From Carcinoscorpius rotundicauda (lineage: Eukaryota; Arthropoda; Merostomata; Xiphosura; Limulidae), in the NCBI GenBank assembly GCA_011833715.1, contig CM022393.1:55605269-55669268 (forward strand): a DNA stretch of 64,000 nt. The letters run 5' to 3'. Positions 34,573-45,524 of this stretch are shown here, piece after piece. The notes beneath the pieces are model-generated. The model did not search any database. It saw only the letters and a program-made list of their open reading frames with translations, and had not been told where the DNA came from. The position numbers and the translations under genes were made by a program. Numbering within the stretch: the stretch's first letter is position 1; each line of letters begins with the position of its first letter.

Positions 34573-34843
34573 TTGTTTTGGAAATTCGCACAAAGCTACT
34601 CGAGGGCTATCTGTGCTAGCCGTCCCTAATTTAGCAGTGTAAGACTAGAGGGAAGGCAGCTAATCATCACCACCCACCGCCAACTCTTGGGCTACTCTTT
34701 TACCAACGAATAGTGGGGTTGACCGTCACATTATACACCCCCACGGCTGGGAGGGCGAGCATGTTTAGCGCGACGCGGGCGCGAACCCGCGACCCTCGGA
34801 TTACGAGTGCACGCGTTAACGCGCTTGGCCATGCCAGGCCCAC
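34573..34843 (-). repeat. SINE-1, full length, with target-site duplication
   Basis: A very well preserved minus-strand copy, head at the right end. The 9-bp repeat tgtatatct occurs at 34564..34572 and 34845..34853. Confidence 0.92.
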
Positions 34844-34954
34844 TTGTATATCTATGTAATTAAAAGAAAAATGTGTTTCAGTCAATCCAGTCGTGAAAAT
34901 CCAGTATTCCTACTTTTACATTTTGTGATGGATTTACTATTATATTATATAAAG

Positions 34955-35225
34955 ACCGGCATGGCCAGGGAGGTTAAGGCATTTGACTCTTAATCTCAAG
35001 GGCGCGGGTTCGAGTTCCGATCACACCAAAGATGTTTACCCTTTCAGCCGTGGGGGAGTTATAAAGTGATGGTCAATCCCACTATTCGTTGGTAAAAGAG
35101 AAGCCCAAGAGATGGCGGTGGGTTGTGATGACTAGCTGTCTTCCCTCTAGTGAGTCTAGTCTTACACTGCTTAATTAGTAACGGCTAGCGCAGATAGACC
35201 TTGAGTAGTTTTGCGCGTAATTCAA
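34955..35225 (+). repeat. SINE-1, full length, diverged
   Basis: The head starts gaccggcatggccagggagg with B-box-like ggttcgagttccg; body, core and a short CAA tail follow, with a small duplication of the ctctagt block. Together with 34573..34843 it forms a head-to-head inverted pair separated by about 110 bp. Confidence 0.88.
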
Positions 35226-36818
35226 CCAAACTATCACATATTAATTTTAACATCGATGTTTGCTTTAGTTAAATAAATATCAAGAAATATGCATAGATTT
35301 TACTGTTAAATCTTTATTGTGAAATTCTCGCCTATTCATCAAAGTTGTAGAAGATTTTCGAGAGTAAGAATAAACAGTGTACTAGTGATTGTCAGTATTG
35401 TCGCTTACTGAAATTTCAAGAAGTTCGTTTAAAGTTTGTAAACCGATACGCCAAGAGACGAACGTTTAACTTGTGTATAGAAATCATTATTTGTAATAAC
35501 TGTTCTTACAGATTGTATTACTGTTTGTATATTAAAAAAAATGTTGTGTCAAGAAAGAAAGTTATATGTATTAATTTTATTTGCAAATATAAAAATTTTT
35601 TACACACATCGATATTTAATTAACTTCTAAATCCAAATTACAATTAAACTTGGTTTCATGCTAATGTAATGTAATGTAATAAATTGGAGGTTCGTTCGAG
35701 ATAAGTTATAATACATAACAATTTATAGAAGTGAAAATGTGAACAACAGTGAACGTACGTTTTCCGATACAAGTGCAAAATTACGAAGTTTATTATATTA
35801 ATGACAATTACTTCTCCCAAGGAAACATATTAAGCTGCTTTACTACCTTTCCTTGGCTTATAAATAACACAATCCTATTACATCTCAATACAAATTCCAA
35901 TAGATGCTTAAAAATCTACATTTAGGTCGGCCTAAAGTTTAAATACTCTTATGCAAAGCAGAATTTATTTGCTAAATAATCTACGATAGTTAACTTTAAT
36001 AACTTCATTATTAAGACATTATTAACACTAAAGAAAATAAGTACAGATTTTAGATGAACTACAAAATGCAATTTAGACACAAACATATATAAAAAAATTA
36101 CATAATTAATACATATAACGACGATTGTTTTTTACTCTTTTTAATTCCATCATTTTAAAAATTCATTATTTTATAATTATTACACACTTCTAACTATCTC
36201 AACACTTGTATCTCCAAATAGACAATTAGGCTAAAAGTATAAACACTCTTCGTACGCGAAAAACAAGTTTACCTGCTAGGAGAATAGGATATTATACCAT
36301 CTGATGGGAAAAACTGATGCTTTGTTAACACTTTAAAGTTGTTATCTTTAATGAAAGAAAAAAGTTAAACAGTTACAAACGTAGAAAGTTCATATTTACA
36401 CCTTATGATTCCATAAATTTAAATATTTACGAGTGTTAAACGTTGTTTTATCAAGAGTTCAATAAAAGAAATCTCAAGATCTTAGTCTAAGATGGCGATT
36501 ATCCTCAAGGACAAGGTGTTTATACAAAATATGTTACGAATAGAGATATAGATTTCGTTTATAGCCATTATGTTTTTCCATATTTATTTACTTTAAATAT
36601 AAACAGAAGTCCATATTTGGCTTATTAGCTTTTTCTCATTCATGTTCAACTACATAACACAACAACAACATTATTTAAAGGATATATCTACTTAAAACGC
36701 ATATATTTCTTGCATATACAATATTACATTTAATAATGCGGCATAGAGCACGATACACGCTTTCCGTCTATATCTGTTGCTTATTTGTTTATGTTAAACA
36801 ATGTTTAAACAATCAAAG
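35226..36818. other. AT-rich DNA, no gene seen
   Basis: The minor direct repeat taatg occurs four times in a row at about 35664. No coding signal. Confidence 0.5.
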
Positions 36819-37078
36819 GGTCTGCCATCGTAATGCGATTAGGGTGCTGGACTCATATTATGAGGGTCGCGAATTCGAATCTCTGTTTCACAAAACGTGC
36901 TCATCCTTTCAACTGTGGGGAAATTATAAACATACGGACAATCCCATTATTCGTTGATAAAAATGTAGACTAATAATTGGAGGTGTGTGGCTGCCTTCCC
37001 TATAGTCTTACACTGCTGAATGAGAGACGGCTGATGCAAATATCCCTCGTATAGCTTTGCGCAAAATTCATAAACAAT
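36819..37078 (+). repeat. SINE-1, strongly diverged
   Basis: Recognisable blocks are ctgccatcgtaatgcgatta (head), gcgaattcgaatctc (B box), ttcgttgataaaaatgtag (body), cttccctatagtcttacact and the gtatagctttgcgc core. A 73-codon frame inside it is not a gene. Confidence 0.8.
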
Positions 37079-39747
37079 AGTCAAATGATTTTAGTACATA
37101 CGTCGTAAGCGTTTATCCTCTAGCGTCATACCAAATACCCAAGTGGGAGACAGCGTAAGAAGTAGAGAATAAAAAAGTTAACAATGTTTCTTTGTTTTAG
37201 TAAATGAGATATCTTTTTCATTGCAGTAATTACCTTACCAACTAACATGTTTTTGATTTATTTACGTTATAATTATGATTAGATATTTAAGTCATTTATT
37301 TCCCACATGCCAAAATTCCAGTTTCTGTCGTCAGGTTACTTAATTAACTTACATCAAAACACCTAATTGTTATCAATAAGTGATTAGGGAGACATTGTTT
37401 TAATTGTACCAGGTTAATTACGCAAGTATAATTAATTAACAATATTGTTGGCTTTCATGGATTAGCAGAAACTGATTAGTACCGTATTTCGTTACACATG
37501 AATAAGTTTTACGAAGAAAGTTTTATACGGAGTTTTCTAAATACTTGTTACTTCGACGAATCATACATTGAGTTCTTTATCAATTTGCGCAGCACGTGCT
37601 TAAACAAGCAGTGATATCAACATCAACTGTTTAGTAAGATCCATGTGAATACTGAGGGGCAGAATGACATATATTTTGCTTATGTCCCGCTGAAACGTGT
37701 ATTGGTAGAAACAACAAGCACTTAGCAACAATATTCATACACATGTTTGGTGACAGAATAATAAAGCAGTTACTAATATCCAACTCAACCATGTATTTAT
37801 AACAACGACAACTATTTAGTAAATGTTTCGCATAATTTACATTTTTGAGACTAGTACGGATTGCTTGTAATTATGCATTTTAAACCATGTTATCAAGAAT
37901 AGTATTAATTAATTATGAAAACAATTTATGTATTGCCTTTGAAATACATTTTGTACGATAGCTATTACAATGACATATATCCTGTTTTAAAAATATACTT
38001 TATTCTAACTATTCGCAAAAAAAATCAAGGAACTGCCTTTGATTACACATTCTTTGGGAACGTTTATGTGAAAAAAATTAAACATTATGAGTGGTTTCTT
38101 TTAGTATTAAAGGAAGTTTGACTTTATTTTCAGCTAGTATTTTAAAAATATAATAGATATTTGCCATTAAAGAAACAATAAAAAGCTTTATATTTCTAAA
38201 TATATGAACAAGATCATAAGTTGTTTTTTATTGTATGGTTTTTAAATATTACAAAAAATAATGAAGCATGACGGGTACCTCAAATTACTATTTTTAATTT
38301 CATTGGTATATTTTATAATTTAACAGCAGCACGAGTTCTGTGATCTATTGGCCACGAGTTGAAAATAAAATTTTACAAAACAACGTAGAAAAAGTAAACA
38401 ATGAAATTATTTTAAACGAGTGTAAACTATCAACTCTTGTACAGACAAGATTTTCCGTAAATTATTCAAATGAACCATTTCTTAGATTATTCTACACTTT
38501 ATGAAATAAATGAAAATCTCTCATTATAAGTATTTTTTTGTTTTCATGGCTTATGTGATCCGTTATCAATTTGCCACAATATATTATACATTCATAGGTC
38601 TGATTGCTCGATAACGTTTAACCGTGTACATTTTCTTAGCCAGTTCTTGGCACTTAAGAGAGTAAATGAGACAAAAACAAAGAGAACGAAACGTTTTCTT
38701 TAAATAGATGTAATTAAAACAAAAAAACGATCTCCAAGAAAACTTTAAAACTATGAAGCTCTTTAGAGATACCGTAAAAGGACTTTCAGGGTATTGTTGT
38801 TGTTTTTTAATCCATAAAACTCTGAAATTCTAGAATTGAAAAATGAACTAACCTGGCAGGCGTTGGAAGCTTAATCTATCTTGGTTAAATCACTTATTCA
38901 GGAAAGTTTTCCTACATTTATCATAACTTTTTTTTTACAGAATGACTGAAAAGAAATAAATTAGAAACATAAATCAATGACAATAAACATTTAAATTATA
39001 TTTAAATTAATGAAGAATCTGAATCGTAAGGAATAAAAAACATCGTTGGATTTGAAATATTTCTAGTTACAAGTCACTGTCGAGCTCTGCCTATCATTAG
39101 TGTCAGAATGTGGTGTAAATCTAAAGACTGGTTCATATAGAATTTTAAATAAAATGTAATTTTTTAAAAGTAAATTAACGGAAAGTAAATTTACTAAAAT
39201 GTCGTTAAAAGCACCGTTTTGTATAAAGGAGAAAATTAAGTGCATTTTAAACGTTTTTTTTCTTTTCATTTCTCAAACATTAAATATCAGCATCTTTAAA
39301 AATACGCAGTTCATAAGAGCTTTACGAGCGGTTTGGTTTGATTAAAATGTTTTACAGTAGGCTTCTTATGAAAACAAGGGTGTCTTTGGTTTTACACTAG
39401 AACTACACAAAACCATAAAAAGTAAACATAAATGGTGAATTTCTTAGTAATTGTATTTTATGAAACAAAAAGAAAGCAATCATTAGCATTGTCACTTTAT
39501 TGCTCGCCAGTTTAAGTATCTAAACTTTAATATAAGTTGTCTTCCTAGAATACATTTCAGTCTCTGTCTTAAGGCTTCACTCATAGCTATAACGATCTTA
39601 GATCAGAACTCAACACAGATACATTTTACACGAGAGTATTAAATCCACTTATGTCGAATACGTCTGTCTGACTGGTGGTTACAATGATCTACTAAGAATT
39701 TGCTAGTTGCGAGATTAAAACCTGTTACCGAACACGCGCCCCATGTT
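37079..39747. other. AT-rich DNA, no gene seen
   Basis: Open frames of 68 codons at 37915..38121 (plus) and 39063..39269 (minus) are Lys/Phe/Ile/Asn-rich and show no recognisable motif. Confidence 0.5.
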
Positions 39748-39801
39748 AGCTACACGAGAGATATCTGGGCTAGCCATCCCTAAGTTAGTAGTGTAAGACT
39801 C
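39748..39801 (-). repeat. SINE-1, 3' core fragment
   Basis: Contains tagctacacgagagatatct, gggctagccatccctaagtt and agtgtaagactc, i.e. core and end of body on the minus strand, without the CAAA tail. Confidence 0.7.
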
Positions 39802-39984
39802 TCGACTCCTTTATGAAATCTTTGACCTTTTATCGACCCCTCCATTCTTTTAGGTAATAAAAATCTATAAATCATAGTTAAAGGAAAAATAACTTAATAA
39901 ACACACATAAATAATAATAAAATATTATGATAAACCAACTTTATTGTTTTATTGATCGTCTGACATCTTTCATGGGAGGGATGT

Positions 39985-41480
39985 AGTTGATGATCTTTGA
40001 GAAAACACTAATATTTGGTTGTAAATTGGTGAGTTTTCATCTTAACTCACCACGCTCTTCTATGTTTAGTTTGTTCCTCTGTCTTATTAGAATTAAATTT
40101 ACATGGCTAAAACCAGCTTCAACCATATAGAAACTTGGGAATGCAAGTAGAAAGGGTTCACTGCTGCGAAAGGTTTTGGATACTTATTGACAATATTTAC
40201 AGTTTCTGAGAGTCCTATTTTTTTATGAGCAGTGATTCAGCTTAGAGATCCACAGAAAGTTCAATGAGTTCATCTTGTAAATTAGATTCAATAATTACTT
40301 TTTTATATTCCCGAATCAAATGACGTAACAATCCAGTCAGGTACGTGCATTTTCTCCAAGTCTTCACTCAATTTTTCAAGGTGCTTTATATATATAACCA
40401 AGTCATCATCAGAAATAATTTAGTCTTCATCTTCCACTTGACGTAAGTTTGAAAAATACTGAAATCTCTTCGTAGCAATGAATATTTAAAAAGGCCTATT
40501 TTGACCTGGAAGCCTAAGAGGAGTGTTTGAGTTTGAATAATTGTTATATCTTTAATTTTCAGACGGGTCTGAACATCATTAAATTTTGAATATAGGTCTG
40601 CGAAATAAAAAAGATAATTCTTATTATTTTTCAACTCATCATCCGCATTTGTAAGAAATTAAACAATTGAGTCATACAACTCGACAAACCTCTGCAAGCA
40701 AACAACTCTTGACAGCCACCTCACTTCAGTATCCAATTACACAGTGAATAGTACGCAAGTCGGGAACCTTTTCCTTAAGATAGATAGCACATTTTTTGTA
40801 ACAACCAACAAACCAACCATTGAAGATGTACCATCTGTAGCAACCGCAATTATATTTCTGACTGTAATATTGTGATTGTTTAAATATTCCTCCAAGCATT
40901 AAAAAATCGTCACCACTTTTGCATCATCTTTAAAATGTCTTGCAAACAAAAAATCGTCAATAATTTGATTTTGAATTTGACTAAAATTCCTCATGTAAGC
41001 CATGAAAAATTTAAACTACCAAAAGCTGATTCATCAAGTGAATGAAAACTTACAATGCATAAGCTCAGATGTCAAAGTTTTCTCTTGAACTGCATTTGCA
41101 TTTAAAGGCAAGCATTTTGAAATTGGACCAGAGTATTTTTTCATAACAATTTTAATCACTTCTTTAATTCCTGGTATTATGATCTACTTTACAATAGTAT
41201 ATGGTTTTCCTTTCTTTGCTATATTGAGAAAAATATTGTATGATACCCTAAACCCTCCTTCATTATCAACCTGAGCAGTTGTTTTCATAAATTACATTAT
41301 ATTTGTTCGATTTTTATATTTTTTCTTTCAACGTCCTAAAAGAAATCAATAACTTTATTTTTCTTATCAAGATGAATTCTTTGAAGGTGATCTTTCATCT
41401 TTGCAGATTTCATAGCATCATTACTAAAACCCTTTTCGCACAGGAGGCACACAGGCTTTGTTTCATCTCTAAGTGAAGAT
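39985..41480 (-). pseudogene. hAT-family transposase relic (BED/zinc-finger type)
   Basis: On the minus strand the pieces lie in the order of a hAT transposase (nuclear cut-and-paste enzyme). At about 41465..41375 is a zinc finger with PVCLLCEKGF...MKDHLQRIHL (CxxC and HxxxxH). At 40812..40860 is VATDGTSSMVG, like the conserved C/TDGAxxM block. At 40661..40720 is EVRWLSRVVCLQRFVELYD, a hallmark of this group. At 40386..40634 is an open stretch with YFADLYSKFNDVQTRLK. At about 40060..40140 is FLLAFPSFYMVEAGFSHVN, then QRNKLNIEERGEL and LTNLQPNI, the C-terminal dimerisation region. Frameshifts and stops separate the pieces, so it cannot make a full protein. Terminal repeats were not found. Cellular genes derived from this group exist (ZBED/SCAND3-like), but the decay argues for a dead transposon. 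Confidence 0.8.
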
Positions 41481-41680
41481 ATGAATCCAAGATTCAAGTA
41501 ATATAGTGAATATTGTCAACACTGCCATTCCGGTTACTGGAGTCGTGGCTAAAGCTAAATAAATGATCTTTATCAAAAGGCTACAAGAAGTACAGATCAA
41601 TGTTTTAACGTTTTAAATTGGTTTTTTGGTTTGTTTGAAATTTGCGTTCTCGATACTAACCACTTCAGATTTAAGACATA

Positions 41681-41893
41681 CACTGCTGCCCAAAATCTTA
41701 TGGCCAATGAACATAAAGAAAAAATATACATTTTGTGTTGTTAGCTTCAACCACTCATTTGAAGTGGAGCTTCGAAAGATGAAATTAAGAAAGTAAAAAA
41801 TAAAAATAATAAACGTTTTTTAGCATTTAATAGGGAAAATGTTAACACTATGAAATTAGCCTAAATACTAGCTGATCAAAAGTTTAAGACCAT
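41681..41893 (+). repeat. left terminal inverted repeat of Tc1-like copy A
   Basis: Pairs with 43024..43231 read in reverse. The matching extends from aaaatcttatggccaatgaa through agcatttaatagggaaaatg to agctgatcaaaagtttaaga, with scattered substitutions and small gaps. Confidence 0.85.
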
Positions 41894-42007
41894 ACTGAAA
41901 CGAAGCGTTAATCGGTAAATACGTAATGAAGTTTCGTCATTTGTGTTCAAGCATTAGCGTTGTCAACATCTCCCACTAACATCTCCTGTGTTACATTGGG
42001 TAAAAAC

Positions 42008-42976
42008 ATGGCAAAGGCTAAAAAGTTACCAGAGTTTTGACGTGGCAGAAGTGTCGAGATGCAAAAGCCAGGTCTTTTTCAACGGGCTATCACTGGTGAG
42101 ATTGGGCGTAGTAAAACTGCTGTTGCAAATTTCTTAAAAGACCCTGAGGGATTTGAAACGAGAAGTTCATGTTGTCGGCCTAAAAAAATTTCGTCGGTGT
42201 TGAGCAGAAAAATTCGATGGGTTGTCTGGCAAGACACCAGCCGATCGTCGAACCAGATTAAGGCCCTTATGGACGCAGAATGCAGCTCAAGAAGAATAAA
42301 AACCGTAAACATCTTTAAAGGCCACGCCTCCTTCCACAGTATGAAAAAGCTCAGTTAACTTTGCTGAGAAGCACCTAACATGGAACGTAGAAAAGTAGAA
42401 GATTTTGTTCTCTGATGAAAAAAAAAATAACCTGGATGGTCCAGGTGGCTTCCAACGTTACTGGCACGATAAGGATATCCCACCGGAGACATTTTCTGCA
42501 CGACACAGTGGAGGAGGTTCCATCATGATCTGGGATGCTTTCTCCTTCCATGGAACAATGGAACTTCAGATTATACAGGGCGCTAAAGAGCAGCTGGCTA
42601 CAATGGCGTGTTGGAGAGAGCGTCCTTATTGACTGAAGGGCGTCGCTTGTGTGGAAATGGCTGGATCTTTCAGCAGGACAACGCTGAAATCTACTATGCC
42701 CGCAGTACTAAGGACTTTTTCATATCAAATAGCGTGATTCTTTTGAACCACTCAACGTGTTCGCCAGAACTAAATCCCATTGAAAATGTTTGGGTGTGGA
42801 TGGCAAGGGATGTCTATAAAAATGGACGTCAATTTTAAACAGTACATGATCTTCGTGAAGTCATCTTCACCACTTGGAATAACATTCCAGCCAGCTTTCT
42901 ACAAACGCTTATTTCGACTATGGCAAAGCGAATGTTTGCAGTTAATCGCAATGACGGCCGTGCAACTCACTATTGA
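42008..42976 (+). pseudogene. Tc1-like transposase, copy A, broken
   Basis: The reading begins MAKAKKLPEF and is stopped at 42038..42040, then resumes. The N-terminal helix-turn-helix part (42059..42300) includes AITGEIGRSKTAVANFLKDP and GRPKKIS-like and DTSRSSNQIKALM blocks. The catalytic part is split between frames: FSDEKKNNLDGPGG (first Asp, 42405 on), WIFQQDNAEIYYA (second Asp) and SPELNPIENVW (Glu), with 34 residues between the last two, i.e. DD34E. The end ...NDGRATHY is at 42976. Compared with copy B, about 30 bp before the first Asp are deleted. Several stops and two frame changes make it inactive. Confidence 0.88.
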
Positions 42977-43023
42977 GATCTCTTGTTTTGAATTTCCTAC
43001 CCTGTTTAAGACTTCTTTTTGGC

Positions 43024-43231
43024 ATGGTCTGAAACTTTTCATCAGCTGGTATTTAGGCTAGTTTCATAGTGTTCATATTTCCATATTAAATGCTAAAAAG
43101 TTTTTATTTTTATTTTCCCTTTATTATTTTTTATTTTTCGAAGCTCTACTCAAATAATTGGTTTTGTTTAACAACGCAAAAAGCATATTTTTTCTTCATG
43201 TTCATTGGCCTTAAGATTTTGGCCAAAAGTA
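43024..43231 (+). repeat. right terminal inverted repeat of Tc1-like copy A
   Basis: Reverse-complement partner of 41681..41893. It begins at atggtctgaaacttttcatc and ends gattttggccaaaagta. Confidence 0.85.
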
Positions 43232-43233
43232 TA

Positions 43234-43863
43234 TAATGTAATAAGGATTGTATTTAATTTTGATTGCCATCGAATTACGTTACCATGTGGCACAACGTTA
43301 CACACTTTTCGTAGATCTGAAGCACACACTTTTTATTTACTTATTTTAAGTACAGTATTATATTTATTTTAACATTTAAACACAATTTTATTAATTACAA
43401 TACCTAATATCATTTTTAAACTAAACAAACTTACACCTCCACTTCTGGATATTGCAAGAACCGATAAATAATTAAAATAGCCAAGAAAAACTATCGTAGG
43501 TAATCATTAGGAATGTAAGCCAGAATGAGCGTGAAACACATTGAAAAATACGTCACATTCAGAATGCTTCCTGATTGGCTCAACCATCTATCAGGTGTGA
43601 GGGCGGACTGTGAACGACTCTCTAATCCAGACTCGTAAATGTCTCATGCATTTTTGTACAGTGGTATTTTTATTTCCTTGATTATACGACTCTTTCTTTC
43701 TGCACAGTATGTTATGTCGATTTGACTAACAATATTTAGTAATTCCTACAATTAGGCTTCTGTATTAATAATTTCTAATTAACCTCAATCACCCCGAGTG
43801 ATTTTCGACCCCCGAAAATGTCTCATCTACCCCTAGTGTTTGATACCAACCACGACCCCTGAA
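43234..43863. other. AT-rich DNA, no gene seen
   Basis: A less AT-rich patch at 43560..43630 (including a CCAAT-type tgattggctcaacc) has no open frame. Confidence 0.45.
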
Positions 43864-44063
43864 CTAGAGGGAAGGCAGCTAGTTAGCATCACCAACCGCC
43901 AACTCTTGGGCTACTCTTTTATCAACGAGTAGTAGGATTGAATATCACATTATAATTCCCCTACGGTTGAAAGGGCGAGCATGGTTTGGTCTGATGGGGA
44001 TTCAAATTTGTGACTCTCAGATTACGAGTCGAACACCCAAAAATCTGACCATGTCGGGCCGTT
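43864..44063 (-). repeat. SINE-1, lacking its 3' end
   Basis: The minus strand shows the head (ggcccgacatggtcag) and the body up to ctagctgccttccctctag. The core and CAAA tail are absent, which is unusual because truncation normally removes the head. Confidence 0.85.
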
Positions 44064-44536
44064 CTTAAGAAGTAATATACACTTAAGTGAAATTGTATAG
44101 ATATATATCTGTGTGTGTGTGTTTGATGAAAATGATTGATGTTAGAAGTTTTTCCTTCTGCTGCTTGTGAGATTTAATGAGACAAAAAGTGAAATATATT
44201 TAGTTATTAATTACCGTTGTGCCATAAAAAATTATTAACATATATGTTTTAAAATTACAGTTACATTTCACATGTTTACAGTGATGTTTGTTGCGTTCGT
44301 TTGTGAAAATTCAAATTCATAACAAAAATAATATCTTCTTTAAGTGTATTTATTTCGGGGCGTTAAGCCCCAAACAAATGATTAAAATAATGGTTTAGCA
44401 GTTGATAATCCTTAGAAAAGTGAAATATATTTCCAATCGAACATCGAGTCATGCAGAACTCTCCCAATTTGAGTGTTTTGTAATTCTTAAACTAATTGAG
44501 TGTTGAAGCAATCTAGACCTCTTTCTTCTGTTTAGA
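44064..44536. other. AT-rich DNA with a (TG)n run
   Basis: A TG dinucleotide run lies at 44111..44123. No coding signal. Confidence 0.5.
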
Positions 44537-44797
44537 ACCTTGCATGGCCTTATCGTTAGGAAGCTAGACACACAGTCTATGAGTCGCGGGTTCGAATCCC
44601 TTAACCAAATATACTCCTATTTCAGCTGTGAGGGTATCATAATGTAACGATCAACTCCATTATTTATTGATAAGAAATGACACAAGAGTTGGCAGTGAGT
44701 GTTGTTCACTAGATGCCTTCTCTCTTTAAATTCTAAATTAGGGATAGCTAGCGCAGATAACCCTCAAGTGGAGTTGAACGAAACTCAGCAAATAGTT
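44537..44797 (+). repeat. SINE-1, strongly diverged
   Basis: Recognisable landmarks are accttgcatggccttatcg, gcgggttcgaatccctt, caagagttggcagtgagtg and gctagcgcagataaccctc. Confidence 0.82.
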
Positions 44798-45237
44798 AAA
44801 CTTGTCACTTGAGTAGCGTATGTTTCTTAATGCTGTTGGACACTCGAATAATGTATAGCTCAGAAATGTGTCAATGATTCTACACATTTAGATTATTCGC
44901 GACACGCACCTATTGTTGTCAGTTTACAATGTACGTAAATCAGTTTGACAGAATTATCTGAAGTTTCATTCATTTAATCTTAATTATGTCGTCATTCTAC
45001 GTATAGTTTATCTTGGCATACGTGTTACAATTATCTACAGCCAGCTAGTATTAGGATTTGTTTTCTGTACTGTTGCCATCTTACATAAGGCAGTTTAATA
45101 ATTCCTTTAGATTATCAACAGAGTTACAGGTCACAGGGATAATGCAAACTTGAAGAGCTTCTCTTTAGCCCTTCACAAACATGGATTATATTTTATTAGG
45201 TTGTCCTCTCCTGTATGTCACCCAAGCTTCGATTGTC
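44798..45237. other. AT-rich DNA, no gene seen
   Basis: No coding signal or known repeat noticed. Confidence 0.45.
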
Positions 45238-45247
45238 TTGCTCTCTT

Positions 45248-45524
45248 GGGCCCGTCATGGCCAATCGCGGAAGGCGTGCCCTTCGTAATCCGAGGGTCGC
45301 GAGTTCGTGCCCGCGTCGCGCCAAATATGCTCGCCCTCCCAGCCGTGGGGGTGTTATAATGCGACGGTCAATCCCACTTTTTGTTGGTAAAATAGTAGCC
45401 CAAGAGTTGGCAGTGGGTGTTGATGACTAGCTGCCTTCCCTCTAGTCTTACACTACTAAATTAGGGACGGCTAGCAAAGATAGCCCTCGAGTAGCTTTGT
45501 GCGATATTCCAAAACAAACAAACA
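45248..45524 (+). repeat. SINE-1, full length
   Basis: A well-preserved copy from ggcccgtcatggccaatcg to aaaacaaacaaac. Imperfect flanking repeats (ttgctctct / ttgcgctct) are compatible with a target-site duplication. Two open frames of about 70 codons inside it are not genes. Confidence 0.93.

Larger units (their letters stand above)
41681..43231 (+). mobile_element. Tc1-like DD34E transposon, copy A, complete ends
   Basis: The element is flanked by TA at 41679..41680 and 43232..43233 and carries long inverted repeats of about 210 bp around a broken transposase gene. Length is 1551 bp. The outer tips have diverged (cactgctgccc versus tacttttggcc), while the next 20 bp match closely (aaaatctta-ggccaatgaaca). 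Confidence 0.9.

Noticed and set aside
42079..42312. 77-codon minus-strand frame
   Set aside because: Antisense shadow of the Tc1-like transposase copy A; the same shadow occurs over copy B at 52068..52358.
45150..45430. Two overlapping frames of about 70 codons, GC-rich
   Set aside because: They translate the SINE-1 copy at 45248..45524; similar frames appear in other SINE-1 copies such as 34573..34843.
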